Positions 20,329 through 31,104 are shown, counted from the first letter of the stretch. The stretch is 34,313 bases of DNA from Nemertoderma westbladi (GCA_032718475.1 JAUCBJ010003769.1:1-34313); one strand, 5' to 3'. Made by a program: numbers and translations. The notes: a model not told the origin generated them from the sequence alone.

Positions 20329-20958
20329 GTCCTCTAGCGGCAGACTGGGGAACTTCATACTACTCTGTGACTCTGCAAAAGATATAGCCTATGCCGTAGT
20401 AGATGCCGTTTGGGGGGTCAAAATTAAGTAATAATATATCTAAATAAGTCTCAAACATCTTGCCTCATGGCTCGCCCCTTAGAACTCTTAAGCAATATAA
20501 CTTCATAGTTTTGCGGATTGTAAATAACAAAGCTAGAGAAGATGTTAATTTTCAAATAATACACCCTCTAGCGGCAGACAGGGGAACTTCAGACTACTCT
20601 ATGTCTCCGCAAAATATATAGCCTATGCCGTAGTAGATGCCGATTGGGGGGTCAAATTAAGTAATAATATATCTAAATAAGCCTCAAACATCTTGCCTCA
20701 TGGCTCGCCCCTTAGAACCCTTAAGCAATATAACTTCATAGTTTTGCGGATTGTAAATAACAAAGCTAGAGAAGATGTTAATTTTTAAATAATACGCCCT
20801 CTAGCGGTAGACAGGGGAACTTCAGCCTACTCTATGCCTCCGCAAAAGATATGGCCTATGCCGTAGTAGATGCCTGCCGAGTTTAAACCCATTCGGAATG
20901 AAAATAGCAAAGTTAGAGAAGATGTTAATTTCAGATCATATGCCCTCTAGCGGCAGAC
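20329..20958 (+). repeat. Right-arm minisatellite with four CTCF-like motifs
   Basis: CTCTAGCGG(C/T)AGAC ends at about 20345, 20579, 20812 and 20958, giving periods of 234, 233 and 146. The first two periods are tandem copies of one ~234-bp unit that the left arm has once; this explains why the right arm is about 230 bp longer. Confidence 0.7.
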
Positions 20959-21340
20959 TATGGAACTGCAGACGGCTGGATATAGGTAAGAGTAATTAGT
21001 AATCAGAGCTGTCACGGGGTGGGGGGGTGGGGCGCTTGGATACAACTATTATTAATAAGCTGTTGCTTGGTTAAAGCTAATTGGGGGTCAAAGGTCAAAG
21101 GTCAACGATAAAGCTGTCTTGATATAGATAAGAGTAATTAGTTACCAGTAAGGGAGCTGTATACCCTATGGCTAAGTATAACGAGATGAAAGTCAATGAG
21201 GTCATATAGAAACCAATATATAAAACTAATTATTGGTAAATCTAAAATAAAGTACAATTAATTAATTTAAAATTAAATATAAATAAATAAGTATTAATGA
21301 ATAAAAGAGCTGCGGTGTCACTTATGACACCCTCTTGAGC

Positions 21341-21632
21341 CGGCTCTGCGACAGTTAGACAACACTGATGACCCATTGTGTGTCAGGGCGCTAATCAGTC
21401 TGATTAATTAGGATAATCAATTAAACCCTAATTAGGAGTCATATGACACCTGTTAGGGTTTAATTGTACTAATTAATTGATGACACCTGTCAATTAGGGT
21501 CTAATTAGCCTAATTGGGAGGTGTCACCCAGACAGTCTGGCGCCAATGACACCCAATGACACCCATAGGGCGATAATTGGGTGTCATATGACACCCAATG
21601 GGTGTCAGTTGGGTCTAACTGTCGCAGAGCCG
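21341..21632. repeat. Branched palindrome at right terminus
   Basis: Reverse complement of 14910-15201 with only scattered substitutions, for example at the loop next to CGATAATTGGG. Confidence 0.8.
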
Positions 21633-21649
21633 CCCAAGACCCTACTACT

Positions 21650-21655
21650 GTTATT
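21650..21655. repeat. Target site duplication GTTATT, right
   Basis: Directly follows the terminal CCCTACTACT and equals 14887-14892. Confidence 0.75.
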
Positions 21656-22429
21656 ATTGTTGTGGGGAAGCCCATATATTTAGAATCAAGTCTCAGAATT
21701 AGGTTACTTCGGGTTATTTCTATGAGTGTTCGGAATTATAAATTTGATATTCAACCAACATTTATATTCTTTTTGCGACCTGCATGACATATCAACTTCC
21801 CCCAACAACACGCAATAATACCAGTGACTAGTTTTAGGGGATTTGGTGACATTCCTCAGGGCTTAAATCGGCCTCTATCCATGAGGATCCAGGATTGAAG
21901 GCAACAAATTGTGAGACCATGGTTGAAGAAATGAAGTTTATTATTATCAAGAGTTTGATAGTCACCGTTATTTAATTGTTGCTAAGTAGGTAACAATAAT
22001 CAATTGATGAAAATAGGTAAAAGGCAGTTTATAAGTCAGGTGAAGGCTAGTTGGGGATGGCTTGAAGATGTAAAGCTGGTTTTAGACCAAACAAGGTTAT
22101 AACATCGCAGCTCATTTCGTGATCATAGTCCGTTGCTGCACGTCCACAAAAGTGACAGCTTGTAATGTAATTATTGGTTACAATTGTGTTAATATGTAAG
22201 AGAGTGGGGGAGAAGTGTTGGAATGGAGAGATCATGGGGAGACCAGTACGGTAGGACGTTGTTTGAATAAGAAATTGGAAATTGAGAACTGTTTATATGA
22301 AATCCAAGTTGTTGATATTACAAGCTGCAAGTAGAGGCTGAGGCCGCAAGCATTTTTGGTCAGTGCAAAACATAATGGATTCAACTACGTTAATTATAAA
22401 CTAAGAATATATTACTGTTACAGGGGTAC
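21656..22429. other. No gene recognised
   Basis: Right flank of element 1. A minus-strand 62-residue frame (22235-22047) contains CHFCGRAATDYDHEMSC, a C-x2-C-x8-H-x3-C arrangement like the zinc knuckle at the end of some LINE proteins, but nothing around it supports a gene. Confidence 0.35.
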
Positions 22430-22940
22430 ATGAACACTGTCTCATTTAATTAGGAACATTCCATACAGTAGGTCATTCTGTGAAAATATCGTCAAAATTT
22501 ATGCAGTGATCCAAAAGTTAGACAAATATGAAGATATATTTAGCGCAACCTAGCGCCAGACCATGAAGTTGCGCGATGCCAGAATATGAGATTTGCTATC
22601 AAATATGATGCAGTGGTTCAAGAGTTATTAAGTTATATTTAGCACCTCCTAGTGGCGGACCATAAAATTTCGGGAAACTAGGAAGTGTCTCATTGAATTA
22701 AGAACATCCAATATGTCATTCAGTGAAAGTTTCGACAAAATTGATGCAGTGGTTCAAAGATTTTGTAGCATAGACGAGAGTGATATTTAAAGCCTCCTAG
22801 CAGCGGTCCATTAAATTGTGGGACCCAACATTGACAATTGAATTATAACATTACATACTGTAGGTTATTCTGTGAAAGTAGATACAGTGGTTCAAAAGTT
22901 ATTACGCCTAGAAGAAGTGATGTTTACCACCTAGCACCAG
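22430..22940 (+). repeat. Four diverged tandem units with CTAG motif
   Basis: Each unit has the order: gtcattctgtgaaa, atgcagtggttcaaaagtta, gatatttagc, then a cct(a/c)ctag-(c/t)-g-x-c-agacc motif (about 22548, 22643, 22796, 22926). Spacing varies from about 95 to 155 bp. It is an old relative of the CTAG-motif units in the element arms and at 3290-3560. Confidence 0.6.
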
Positions 22941-23220
22941 ACCGACAGAACCGTTACTGAGATATTGGCACCCAAACAGAGCCAGACAGACAGCTACATA
23001 ATTGGTGGACAGCTGAACGCCAATTTGGCCATATGGGTGGCGAGAAACAAAGAAGCAAGAATTAGCATACAGATTAATACAGGGCCAAATCAGCGTTGTA
23101 TCTATCTGTCTGCCCGTATGTAGGTCTGCCTGTCCGGCTCAAGGTTTGGACGCCAGTAGAGAAAAGTTTAGGGTTTAGAAATTTTAGGGAATTTTGGTGT
23201 CCCACCGTGAATGATCCACC
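22941..23220. other. No gene recognised
   Basis: Short gccagacagacagc run near 22980; otherwise unremarkable. Confidence 0.4.
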
Positions 23221-23340
23221 ACAACCAGGCGCTAAATATCACTTCGTCTTCGCTTAAAACTTTTGAAGGACTTTTAAAAGTTTTTTAAAATAAATTATAC
23301 ATTATGCATACATATATAATACAATAAATATTATTATTGT
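23221..23340 (+). repeat. 120-bp direct repeat, left of LINE
   Basis: Starts acaaccaggcgctaaa and ends aataaatattattattgt. The same 120 bases with about three or four differences occur at 25435-25554, on the other side of the LINE. Confidence 0.85.
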
Positions 23341-23383
23341 GTACTACTACTAGGATCGGCATGCTGCATTGCAGCTGCATTTT

Positions 23384-25434
23384 TTAAGAATGCTGTGCCG
23401 GCTTATCGACAAAATTACACCGCCACAACTCCCTATCACCCATGACATTTGCTAGATCATCCGCATCTTCAAGGCCAGTGTACTTTAAGATGCGTCTCAA
23501 GAAAGTCATGGGCTGTCCACCATGCTTATTCACTCCATGAGGCTGCCAAAGTACATGATTATGCACTGGCTGGTCCTCACGGCGAAAGCAATGTCCTGCA
23601 AAGCGGAGGCGATTTTGTTCTAGTGTCAAGCTTGGGGGAACCAATGAGACACCTCCAATGTTATATAGTGTCTGGTTGGAGATGTGTGCATTGTACTTGA
23701 CACAATGTACCCGGCGTAGCATTCTTGTGAATGTGCCATCCAGAGATTTGGTGTCCTCAGCAGTTAGAGCCCAGCATGGACTCCCGTAGAGGAGTACTGG
23801 AACTACTGCTGCTCTAAATAATCGGACCTTAAGTTTCCGATTAATTCTAGGTGACTTCCAAATCCTGGAAAGCCTATTCAAGGCTGCCCATGCCTTTCCC
23901 TTACGTATTCGAAGGTCCTCACCTGACTTCCGGGTCCATGATCCCAGGTAACAGAAGTCATCCACATGCTCAAGCATACCATCCTTTGAGATTATGGTCA
24001 TACGATCAGAGACTTGCTGAGGACTTTCAAAGTTAACTGTCAAAATGTTGGTCTTTCTGGAGTTAATAAAAAGACCAACACTAGAAGCAGCATGTTCTAA
24101 TGAGCTGAGGAGCCGTTGGGCTCCATCTAGTGATTCTGAGAGTACTCCTAAGTCATCAGCAAAGTCTAGATCAGTTAGGTACTTGGCAGGATTTCCTCGA
24201 CTTCTGGAGCCACTAGGTTATCATCACCCCATCATCATTATGATGATCTAAGGACATGCGTAGAACATAGTCAACAACAATTATGAACAAGAATGGTGTA
24301 AGTGTGTCTCCCTGGAGGACGCCCCATAACACTTCAAATGGTTCTGTGTCACTGTCAACAGTAGACACAATAATGTTGTCGAACCATCGTATACTGATCT
24401 GATTGCTGCAATAATTTCATCAGGAATCCCATATAATGAAAGTATGCTGAACATACGTGAGCGAGAGACTGAATCAAAGGCTTTGAAGAAGTCAACAAAG
24501 ATAACAGCCAGATGCCTGTCTTTCTTTTTTTGATAATTCTTCAATTATCCTTCTAAGTGCCAAAATGGGCTCCATGGTCCCACGACCTTTACGGAACCCA
24601 TTCTGATTTCCACGGAGCAGTCTCTCAATGGGATCCCTGAGGCGATTTAATAGAATTCTATTGTATAGCTTTGCAGCAATCGAGATCAATGAGATTCCCC
24701 GAAAAGAACCATAGAGTGTTAGGTTGCCCTTCTTGGGAACTGGCACCAACTTATTTGTTTTCATTTCTTGTGGGACTCTTGTTGTTCGGTACATGTCTAC
24801 TATGATGGGATAGATGAGCTTTAAACACTCAGGTATTTTAAAGACCTCAGGGGGAACACCATCTACTCCACTGGCACGATTGGTCTTAATGCTCTTTGCA
24901 GCAGCCTTCACTTCTGCAAAGGAGATATCGCCAATGGGAATATCTGGGAGTACAGACTCAGACACTTTTACTTCTATAAAGTTATCAGGCAATACCCTGT
25001 CATTATTGAGGAGCTTTTCAAAGTGGGCTTTCCAACCATTGAGGCGATCGGCTGGTGATTCAGCCTTAACCTTGGTGGTTGGTTGGCTTTTTCGACCAGC
25101 AAGCAAGTTGATCGATCTTCATGCCTGGGATGATTGCCTGCTGTCGTCAGCATCATTGATGGCATCAACCTGTTGGTTTATTAGCTCCTGTAAATTAACA
25201 GAACTGCCTGTTCAGGGACCTAGATGCAGCCTTAACTGCATTCTTGGCCCCTGTAGTCTGTTTGAGTCGGGTCTCTTTCTACGCCTTGTAGAGGTCATTT
25301 CGGCACTTCTGAATTTTGTTGTCAGTCCAGGGGTCCGTTTCCTGTTTCGAGGGTATACAGGACTGTTTCTGCAGCTGCTAACTTAACTGCCTCTGTGAAG
25401 GCAGTATAGTCACAGTGATCTGCCGCCTCGGCAG
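23384..25434 (-). pseudogene. RTE-like non-LTR retrotransposon, 5'-truncated
   Basis: On the minus strand the order is: pre-RT region (about 25434-25000, with stops), reverse transcriptase with RLNGWKAHFEKLL, NRASGVDGVPPEVFK, VPKKGNLT, FRGISLISIAAKLYNRIL and QNGFRKGRGT (25106-24492), VIFVDFFKAFDSVSR (motif A, D present), PFLFIIVVDYVL near 24300, then FADDLGVLS near 24160 with the catalytic aspartates, and the C-terminal part 24043-23384 (YLGSWTRKSG, LLYGSPCWALT, RLRFAGHC). The YLGS and LRFAGH regions fit RTE-type elements; the clade is my best guess. At least three frameshifts break it, near 24500, 24290 and 24050. The endonuclease is missing. It ends precisely at the direct repeats. Confidence 0.85.
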
Positions 25435-25554
25435 ACAACCAGGCGCTAAACATTACTTCGTCTTCGCTTAAAACTATTGAAGGACTTTTAAAAGTTTTTT
25501 AAAATAAATTATACATTATGCATACATATATAATACAATAAATATTATTATTGT
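25435..25554 (+). repeat. 120-bp direct repeat, right of LINE
   Basis: Partner of 23221-23340, same orientation and same length. Confidence 0.85.
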
Positions 25555-25702
25555 CAATACATTTTGCAGTTTCCATAGGCTACATCTAATAGTTATTACC
25601 GGCAATACAGTTTCAACAGACTCTCGTACTGAGCGAAAGTAGGCCTACCACAACGTTTAATGTTTTAGTATATGATTTTTGTCAATTTTTTTTAATATGT
25701 TT

Positions 25703-26428
25703 CTAAAATATTCCATTGAATGTTACCAGCAACAAAACCATAGGAAATATCGGTGTAGCAATGGTTGAACTGCTTGGAATCTTCTCATCTGTTGTCGTTT
25801 CTTCAACCGCACTGACGGTAGTTGCTGTAGTTAGATTCACCCCCCAAACTGGAGTATGACACTCACCAGGACAACATATCATTTGGCACGATGTGTACTT
25901 GACTGTGGCTCCGTGAAGAAAGGAATCTCTAACAGCAATCATAACCCGAACGATGTCATCTTGAGCGTTTTCCACATCCTTGAAACTCTGGTGATCGATT
26001 TTAAACCCATTTTCATACTGTTGTATAAATGTTGGACACCTGTCTTCACCCAGATCCAAGCAAATAGCGGTGAAGCCGCCAGCACCATCGCCTGAGCACC
26101 CTTCCACTGTTCCCTCGATCATGAACTCATCGCCAGTGTCATCGTGTACAGCGATATTTCGATAGAACAAATTGGCACATTCGGTACAATTGTACACGAT
26201 GCGTCTGATATCATGATGGCGTTCTGTTGTGAAACCATGTTCATCTAACCATTGTTGATTGCTATTAGCTAGATTCGCGAATTTTTCATCCATCGTGTGT
26301 TGTAGTCCCTCAGTAGTTGCAGTAACGCTCGCGGTTCCTTCGGAATAGCACGTAACATCCCCATAACAAACCATTATATATGGTATAACGTAAAGAATGT
26401 ATAGTGATGTGATCTGATAAAACACCAT
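25703..26428 (-). CDS. Secreted cysteine-rich protein, probably GPI-anchored
   Basis: An uninterrupted 241-residue frame. Residues 1-22 are a hydrophobic signal peptide (core SLYILYVIPYIMV). The mature part has eleven cysteines counted from C21 (C27, C81, C84, C111, C123, C131, C181, C185, C186, C190 follow), including a C-x2-C and a C-x3-CC-x3-C cluster. Two N-glycosylation sequons lie at N80 and N198. Residues 200-222 are Thr/Ser-rich, and the chain ends in a hydrophobic tail (FPMVLLLVTFNGIF) with no basic residues after it, as in GPI-anchor signals. I do not recognise the domain. The gene is intronless; an ATTAAA-type poly(A) signal lies about 10 bp after the stop on the gene strand. Being intact among dead transposons, it is probably a real host gene, or a recent retrocopy. 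Confidence 0.7.
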   Translation of the reverse strand: MVFYQITSLYILYVIPYIMVCYGDVTCYSEGTASVTATTEGLQHTMDEKFANLANSNQQWLDEHGFTTERHHDIRRIVYNCTECANLFYRNIAVHDDTGDEFMIEGTVEGCSGDGAGGFTAICLDLGEDRCPTFIQQYENGFKIDHQSFKDVENAQDDIVRVMIAVRDSFLHGATVKYTSCQMICCPGECHTPVWGVNLTTATTVSAVEETTTDEKIPSSSTIATPIFPMVLLLVTFNGIF

Positions 26429-26509
26429 TGTAACATATGGTTATGAGGTCTTTTAATGGCAATTAATTATTCTATTACACATTATGTGCACATATGGCAA
26501 TAGATGACC

Positions 26510-26700
26510 TATTCGAAATCAGGTGTGTGGGTATGGTGAGCCACAACGAAGCCTTGGTGACCCTTAACGTAGCGGTATAATTATTGAACAGTCTGTCGTA
26601 GTCATTGTCATGGTTGGAAATGTTTGAAGGCTAATATGTCGGTCAATCTTTGATGAAATGTATCCAAACTTGGTGCACATGTTTATCAAAATATAACATT
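26510..26700 (+). repeat. Second copy of the 1351-type short repeat
   Basis: The order gtatggtgagccacaacgaag, aacgtagcggta, cagtctgtcgt, then tcaatctttgatgaaatg and tatccaaacttggtgcacatg parallels 1351-1520 with many differences. Confidence 0.5.
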
Positions 26701-26876
26701 CGACACAAAGACATACTTCTATAGTTCCTCTGCCCTGTCATCAGTACTCACAATGATCATAATCATTGTTTTATAGCAATATATTTTGAAAACAATATCT
26801 TCAATGGGCGGCTACAACAGATGAAAAGGGGTGATAATGTAAAGTGTTATATCTGTAATCAAATTTGAGTTAAGAA

Positions 26877-27350
26877 TGGTTTGCCGGCTTATCGGAAAAA
26901 TGCCATAAACTGCCAAAACTGCCATAACAATGCCCTATCACCCATGTGCCGCCAGTGCACTAATGCACAAGATCGTTCAAGGAAAGTTCCTCACGTCGAA
27001 AGCTATGTCCTGCAAAGCGGAGGCGGCTCTGTTCAAGCACCAAGGTTGGGGGACCAATGATACACCTTGATGTTGTATAGGGTCTGCCTGAAGATATGTG
27101 CATTATTCTTGACACAATAAACCCGGATTACATTTCTAGTATATGTGCAAACCGGAGAATTTGTTTTCCTCAGAAGTTTGAGCCCAGCACTGGTTCCCAT
27201 ATACGAGTACTGGCTCGACAGCTGCTCTAAATGATCGAACTTTATGATTCCGATGTTTTCTATGTGACTTCCAAATCCTGAACAGCCCATACATCCTTCC
27301 GGATGAATGATCCAAGTCACCACAACACAACAAGCTCAAGTATGTTGAAA
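26877..27350 (-). pseudogene. RTE-like LINE 3' fragment
   Basis: The minus strand repeats the C-terminal region of the 23384-25434 LINE: LFRIWKSHRKHRNHKVRSFRA, VLVYGNQCWAQT and NAHIFRQTLYNI are recognisable in two frames. Stops and deletions are frequent. Confidence 0.7.
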
Positions 27351-29651
27351 ATTGGAAATCACTCAACTATTCTTGTGCAGGTCCTTAGCTGATGATATGT
27401 ACCTACCTACCTGTCTATTCAATCTCACTCTGGTCTCGACCAGGGGTCCTGATGTCTGTAAACCCAGTCCAGGGTTTAGTCTGGAGTCTACCAGAGGAGT
27501 GTCAATGAAAGATATTGATAATATTATCAATTACTCAATTGAATGTTATTACTGAATATTATTCAATATATTGATTAATATATCAATAATATATTCATAT
27601 TTAATTCAATATAGCAAACTATCTCAAGTACGTTGAGGTTAGTGTAAATATAATACCAATAAGTCAAATACACCGATAGGGGTTTGTAAGTACTGCAAAA
27701 TCACCTCGACGAGAGAGAGGTGATGTTTGAAGTAGCTAATAAATCCACCAATAAACACCATCTAACCAATATAATCAATATTGACAACATCTGACTAAAC
27801 TAATATTAACACCTTGGTTATCTTCACCCTATTCCAAGAGCAATAAGGGGCACTTTCCCCCCTAGTATATCAATAATAAAATATATATCCCCACTTTGGG
27901 CCGAATCCTGCAATCTAATTTTTCTCACCTCAACTCAAGTACATATTCTAATACTATAAAAATCAAGGCTCCCCCCGATGCCTTACTCACCTTTTTTTTT
28001 ATTATACCATATTATGTTGACTGTCCAATAATTGTGAAAATAAAACTATGATTAACTAATGGTTAATCATAATCATATAAAGTTCTTTTCTACTCCTGTA
28101 AAGTAATAATATTCAAATATTCCTAGAATTATATCATTTATATTATATATTATATCAGTTAGATCACCTCTCCTGCTGTTCCTTAAAGTAATAGAAACCG
28201 AGAATAATGCAATGTCTGTGGTTTCTTCAATACGTTATCTTGCCCCCTGCTGCGAATGATTCATCTGAATTATTATCATAGCATTCTGAGACATTATGTC
28301 CCCAGGATACGCCATCGCCGTCCATCGCCTATTCAATCGCCTATTCAATCAGTTACATGCTGCCAGTAAATGATCAAGTCCACCGCAATATACATATTAT
28401 GTCAACCCTGTCTCCTTAGCTATGTAGGTTAACTTGATATGGTGTAGGTAGACAGACTCCCACAAAATCCACACCCTGGATTCGAATACCATTGATCTAA
28501 ATTGTGTTCCCTTGTGGGTCTCCCATCTTCTGTGGTTTCTTTATATAATACAATGCTGGTCTCCCATGACTTCTCCCATGTACTTCTTTCTCCATTTGTG
28601 CTACTTTAAGAGCTGATTATATATAGTCTGATTTATAACTTCAAATATTTACTATTTGTTCCAACATTACAAATTTATGTATATAATGCGATTCATCTTG
28701 TTTTAATTCCATGTAACCCTACTCTCGTTTCCGTATCTATTCCGTATCTGTTGCATCGCTAATATTCCCTTTCCAAGGTCCCTCATTCCATCCGGTAATA
28801 ATTTACGACAATATCGGGTTGGTTGGTTATAGTATGCGTTGCGTTGCTGTACTAATTTACTTGCTACATGCCATAGTCACACTAATTATTGTTCTCATCG
28901 TGTGTCTTTTGTACTCAGTGACTGACTTAACAATAATATAGATTTCTCGTTGAAATATAGACTCGATCCCATCTGTCTCTTAAGAGCTGCTCTGTAGTTA
29001 AATTATTTATATTTATTAATTCCAGGAATTACTTATTCTTCCCTTTGTATCCTTTCCTCACTCTCCCGTTTCGCATGATGCTGTTTTCACTATTTGCATC
29101 CGAAAAGAGTCTCCATTAAAGGACTTAAAACCGGTGGACTCCCGACTTCTGGATTATCCACCATTCCCGGTATTTGCTGCCGATTGTGCCTGTACCATTG
29201 CTGTTTCAATAGCAATGGTAACTTACATTGTCGCACTTACATTATCACTTACATTCAAAGTTGTTGAAATACATCTCTCGTTGACATACCCATTCTGCTG
29301 CTCACCTTACTCAGACAGATTGGGGTTTTTGAGCTCCTTATTTATTATCCATCACATCTAAATGCAATTCACTCGTGTCGGATGTATATTTATGTATATT
29401 TATGTCATTTATATATTATATATATTACATTTCACTGCCATCAACGTTCTAAACCTCCTGCATCAGGAGCTGGTGAAACGTGACGTCGATGCCAATCAAC
29501 ACAAAGCGGCTGCAGATGCCAGCCTCGATAAACTAACTCAGATACAACAGCATGACAATGCGGCATGCAAGCTCACTGAGGCCAACGGCAGACTGATGGG
29601 CACACTCCAAGTCACTTTCCACCACTCTTTGCTCTGGTGTCTTGAACAATT
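27351..29651. other. AT-rich non-coding stretch
   Basis: No gene recognised. It includes dense AT palindromes, for example TTGATAATATTATCAA at 27515-27530 and further attaatat inversions up to 27610, and a small hairpin ACCATTGCT facing AGCAATGGT near 29196-29220. The 115-residue plus frame ending at 29709 overlaps the BEL/Pao fragment on the other strand and has no motif. Confidence 0.4.
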
Positions 29652-30260
29652 CTATACCAATCCTGATGTTGTCCCCATTCTGTATGTAATGGTAAATAAA
29701 TTGTCTTGATAGTGTCTTGGAGGTAGTTTCACTGCCCATGCTTTTACTATATACTTGTCTACGGCTGCCTGTACTTCTTTATGTTGTTTGTCATTCCTCT
29801 CCAATTTATATTTCATTCTCTCGAACCGTTTTAACACCATTACCAAATTATTTCTCAATCCTTGTTGCTCATCCTTCCATAACATTCGTATTTTGAAATG
29901 TCCATCTTTAAATTGTATTGATTGTTCATATAAATTCTTTCTTGTATATCTTCTTGTGAGTCTCCCAATGTCAAATCGAAGAGTCCTTCACAGTCCTGGT
30001 TAAAAATACCATCCAGATCTTATTTAATTAATTCCCTCATCACTGATGCCTTCTTCTTTACTCTCTTCCATCTGATCTATTTCCATCTGTATTCCTACAT
30101 TGTCTCCATCAACTGGGCCATATATCACCCACTCAAATGATCTCAGTTTTTCCCATGGGCTGTTTCTTATTCCTCATCACTCGTCTCTGGTCTCGAAACA
30201 TTCGGGATTGTCGACCCCTATTCATTAGACTAACCATGGGTACGTCCACTTTTTCATGGC
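29652..30260 (-). pseudogene. BEL/Pao LTR retroelement pol fragment
   Basis: Three landmarks appear in the order expected at the protease-to-reverse-transcriptase junction of BEL/Pao polyproteins: WVIYGPVDG near 30140-30105, an acidic DCEGLFDLTLGD stretch near 29995-29960, and IQFKDGHFKIRMLWKDEQ near 29918-29870 followed by LRNN and a run of charged residues with LKRFERMKYKL and DKYIVKAWAVKLP. Frames change between them and stops occur. No LTRs or catalytic YVDD motif are seen; the homology stops at about 29660. Confidence 0.7.
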
Positions 30261-30490
30261 TAAAATCAATATTGCAGAGATGATCATAATGTGCAGTTTA
30301 TTTTGCACTGGGTTGCGACTTACTTATTGTTAGGTGGTCCATTGTTGCCATTTCTGTTGCAACTATACTGAAATTTCCTCTCCCCTCCACCACTGGTACA
30401 ATAGTTTATGGGCCTATCCCAAGGCGTCCTTTAATTCTCTATTAAAGGATGCCAGTAGTAATGGTTTACCCTACTTCTGCGACAGTTTGG

Positions 30491-30520
30491 TCCTACTTCA
30501 CACCTTGGGTGTTAAGTAGG
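30491..30520. repeat. Hairpin at the edge of element 2
   Basis: CCTACTTCACACC pairs with GGTGTTAAGTAGG (12 of 13) around TTG. It straddles the proposed left boundary of element 2 at 30515. Confidence 0.6.
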
Positions 30521-30640
30521 TCATTAATTAATTAACCAATTAATTAATTGGTCGATTAAACAATTAATTAATTGTTTAATCAATCGATTTGTATCAAATA
30601 ATGTTGCCAAAGGCAATTTAATTTGACACAAATCAATCAG
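30521..30640. repeat. Nested palindromes near left end of element 2
   Basis: CCAATTAATTAATTGG at about 30536-30551 is a perfect palindrome; a 26-bp one built on CAATTAATTAATTG follows at about 30556-30581; then GATTTGT-A-TCAAAT pairs with ATTTGA-C-ACAAATC around the inner hairpin TTGCC-AAA-GGCAA (30585-30635). It is structurally like, but not homologous to, the terminal palindrome of element 1. Confidence 0.75.
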
Positions 30641-30939
30641 ATAGGGACGCGCGATGAATAAATTGTACTACAGCAAACGAAATATCGAGGCCCAAAACAT
30701 AAATATACCCTTTCACGAAAATAAAGTGGGCCCAGTTTGGCCCCGAGTCATCCCTCAATAATCTGCGGTTGTTGGGCTCTTATTAACCGTAGCATAACTA
30801 ACCCAAACATCAACGCGTGAATGGGGCCTGCCACAGAGTTTAAATTATTCAAACCTATAGCTTCGTTATTACATCAATTCGTCCGAGAAATTATAATAAA
30901 CATCTGCTCTTGCAATAGATTGCATTCTTCTTTCACAAC
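30641..30939. other. Element 2 left region, no gene
   Basis: No open frame or match to element 1 seen. It connects the palindromes to the conserved promoter. Confidence 0.4.
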
Positions 30940-30956
30940 TCCATTCTAACCTCCCT

Positions 30957-30965
30957 CTATAATAG
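30957..30965 (+). promoter_or_regulatory. TATA box CTATAATAG upstream of gene copy 2
   Basis: Located 140 bp before the start codon and kept at the same distance in element 1, including the flanking CCTCC and CGCATTCCC strings. Confidence 0.5.
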
Positions 30966-31104
30966 CCCCTAGTCACCGCATTCCCATTCATTCTCTAATT
31001 TTTATTTTTAAAAGTTTTATTTATTTTCATAAAAGTTTTATTTATTTAAAATTTTGTAAAATCATTCAGCGAAAATTCATAATATCAATTGACATTGCTA
31101 TATA

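Larger units (their letters stand above)
14893..21649. mobile_element. Element 1: 6,757-bp fold-back element
   Basis: The ends are AGTAGTAGGGTCTTGGGCGG and its reverse complement, with a 6-bp duplication GTTATT. The left arm (14893-16223) and right arm (20088-21649) are near-identical inverted copies; over 270 bp (15951-16220 versus 20089-20358) even the translations are identical. Each arm continues inward into a mirror-image tandem array, and the inverted homology resumes at 17341-17393 versus 19186-19240. One gene occupies the centre, on the minus strand. No integrase, transposase or polymerase is visible, so mobility must come from elsewhere. A 6-bp duplication with AG-starting, short-tandem-repeat termini is reported for Polinton/Maverick elements; IS3EU and Dada also make 6-bp duplications. 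The overall form also recalls fold-back elements such as sea urchin TU and Drosophila FB, which make longer duplications. Confidence 0.85.

Noticed and set aside
23221-25554. LTR retrotransposon with short LTRs
   Set aside because: The enclosed reverse transcriptase is of non-LTR type, with no protease, integrase or primer-binding site, and the repeats lack TG...CA ends.
29362-29709. Plus-strand 115-residue frame with a heptad-like Gln/Ala/Leu stretch
   Set aside because: Its end overlaps the clear minus-strand BEL/Pao fragment and the rest shows no recognisable family.
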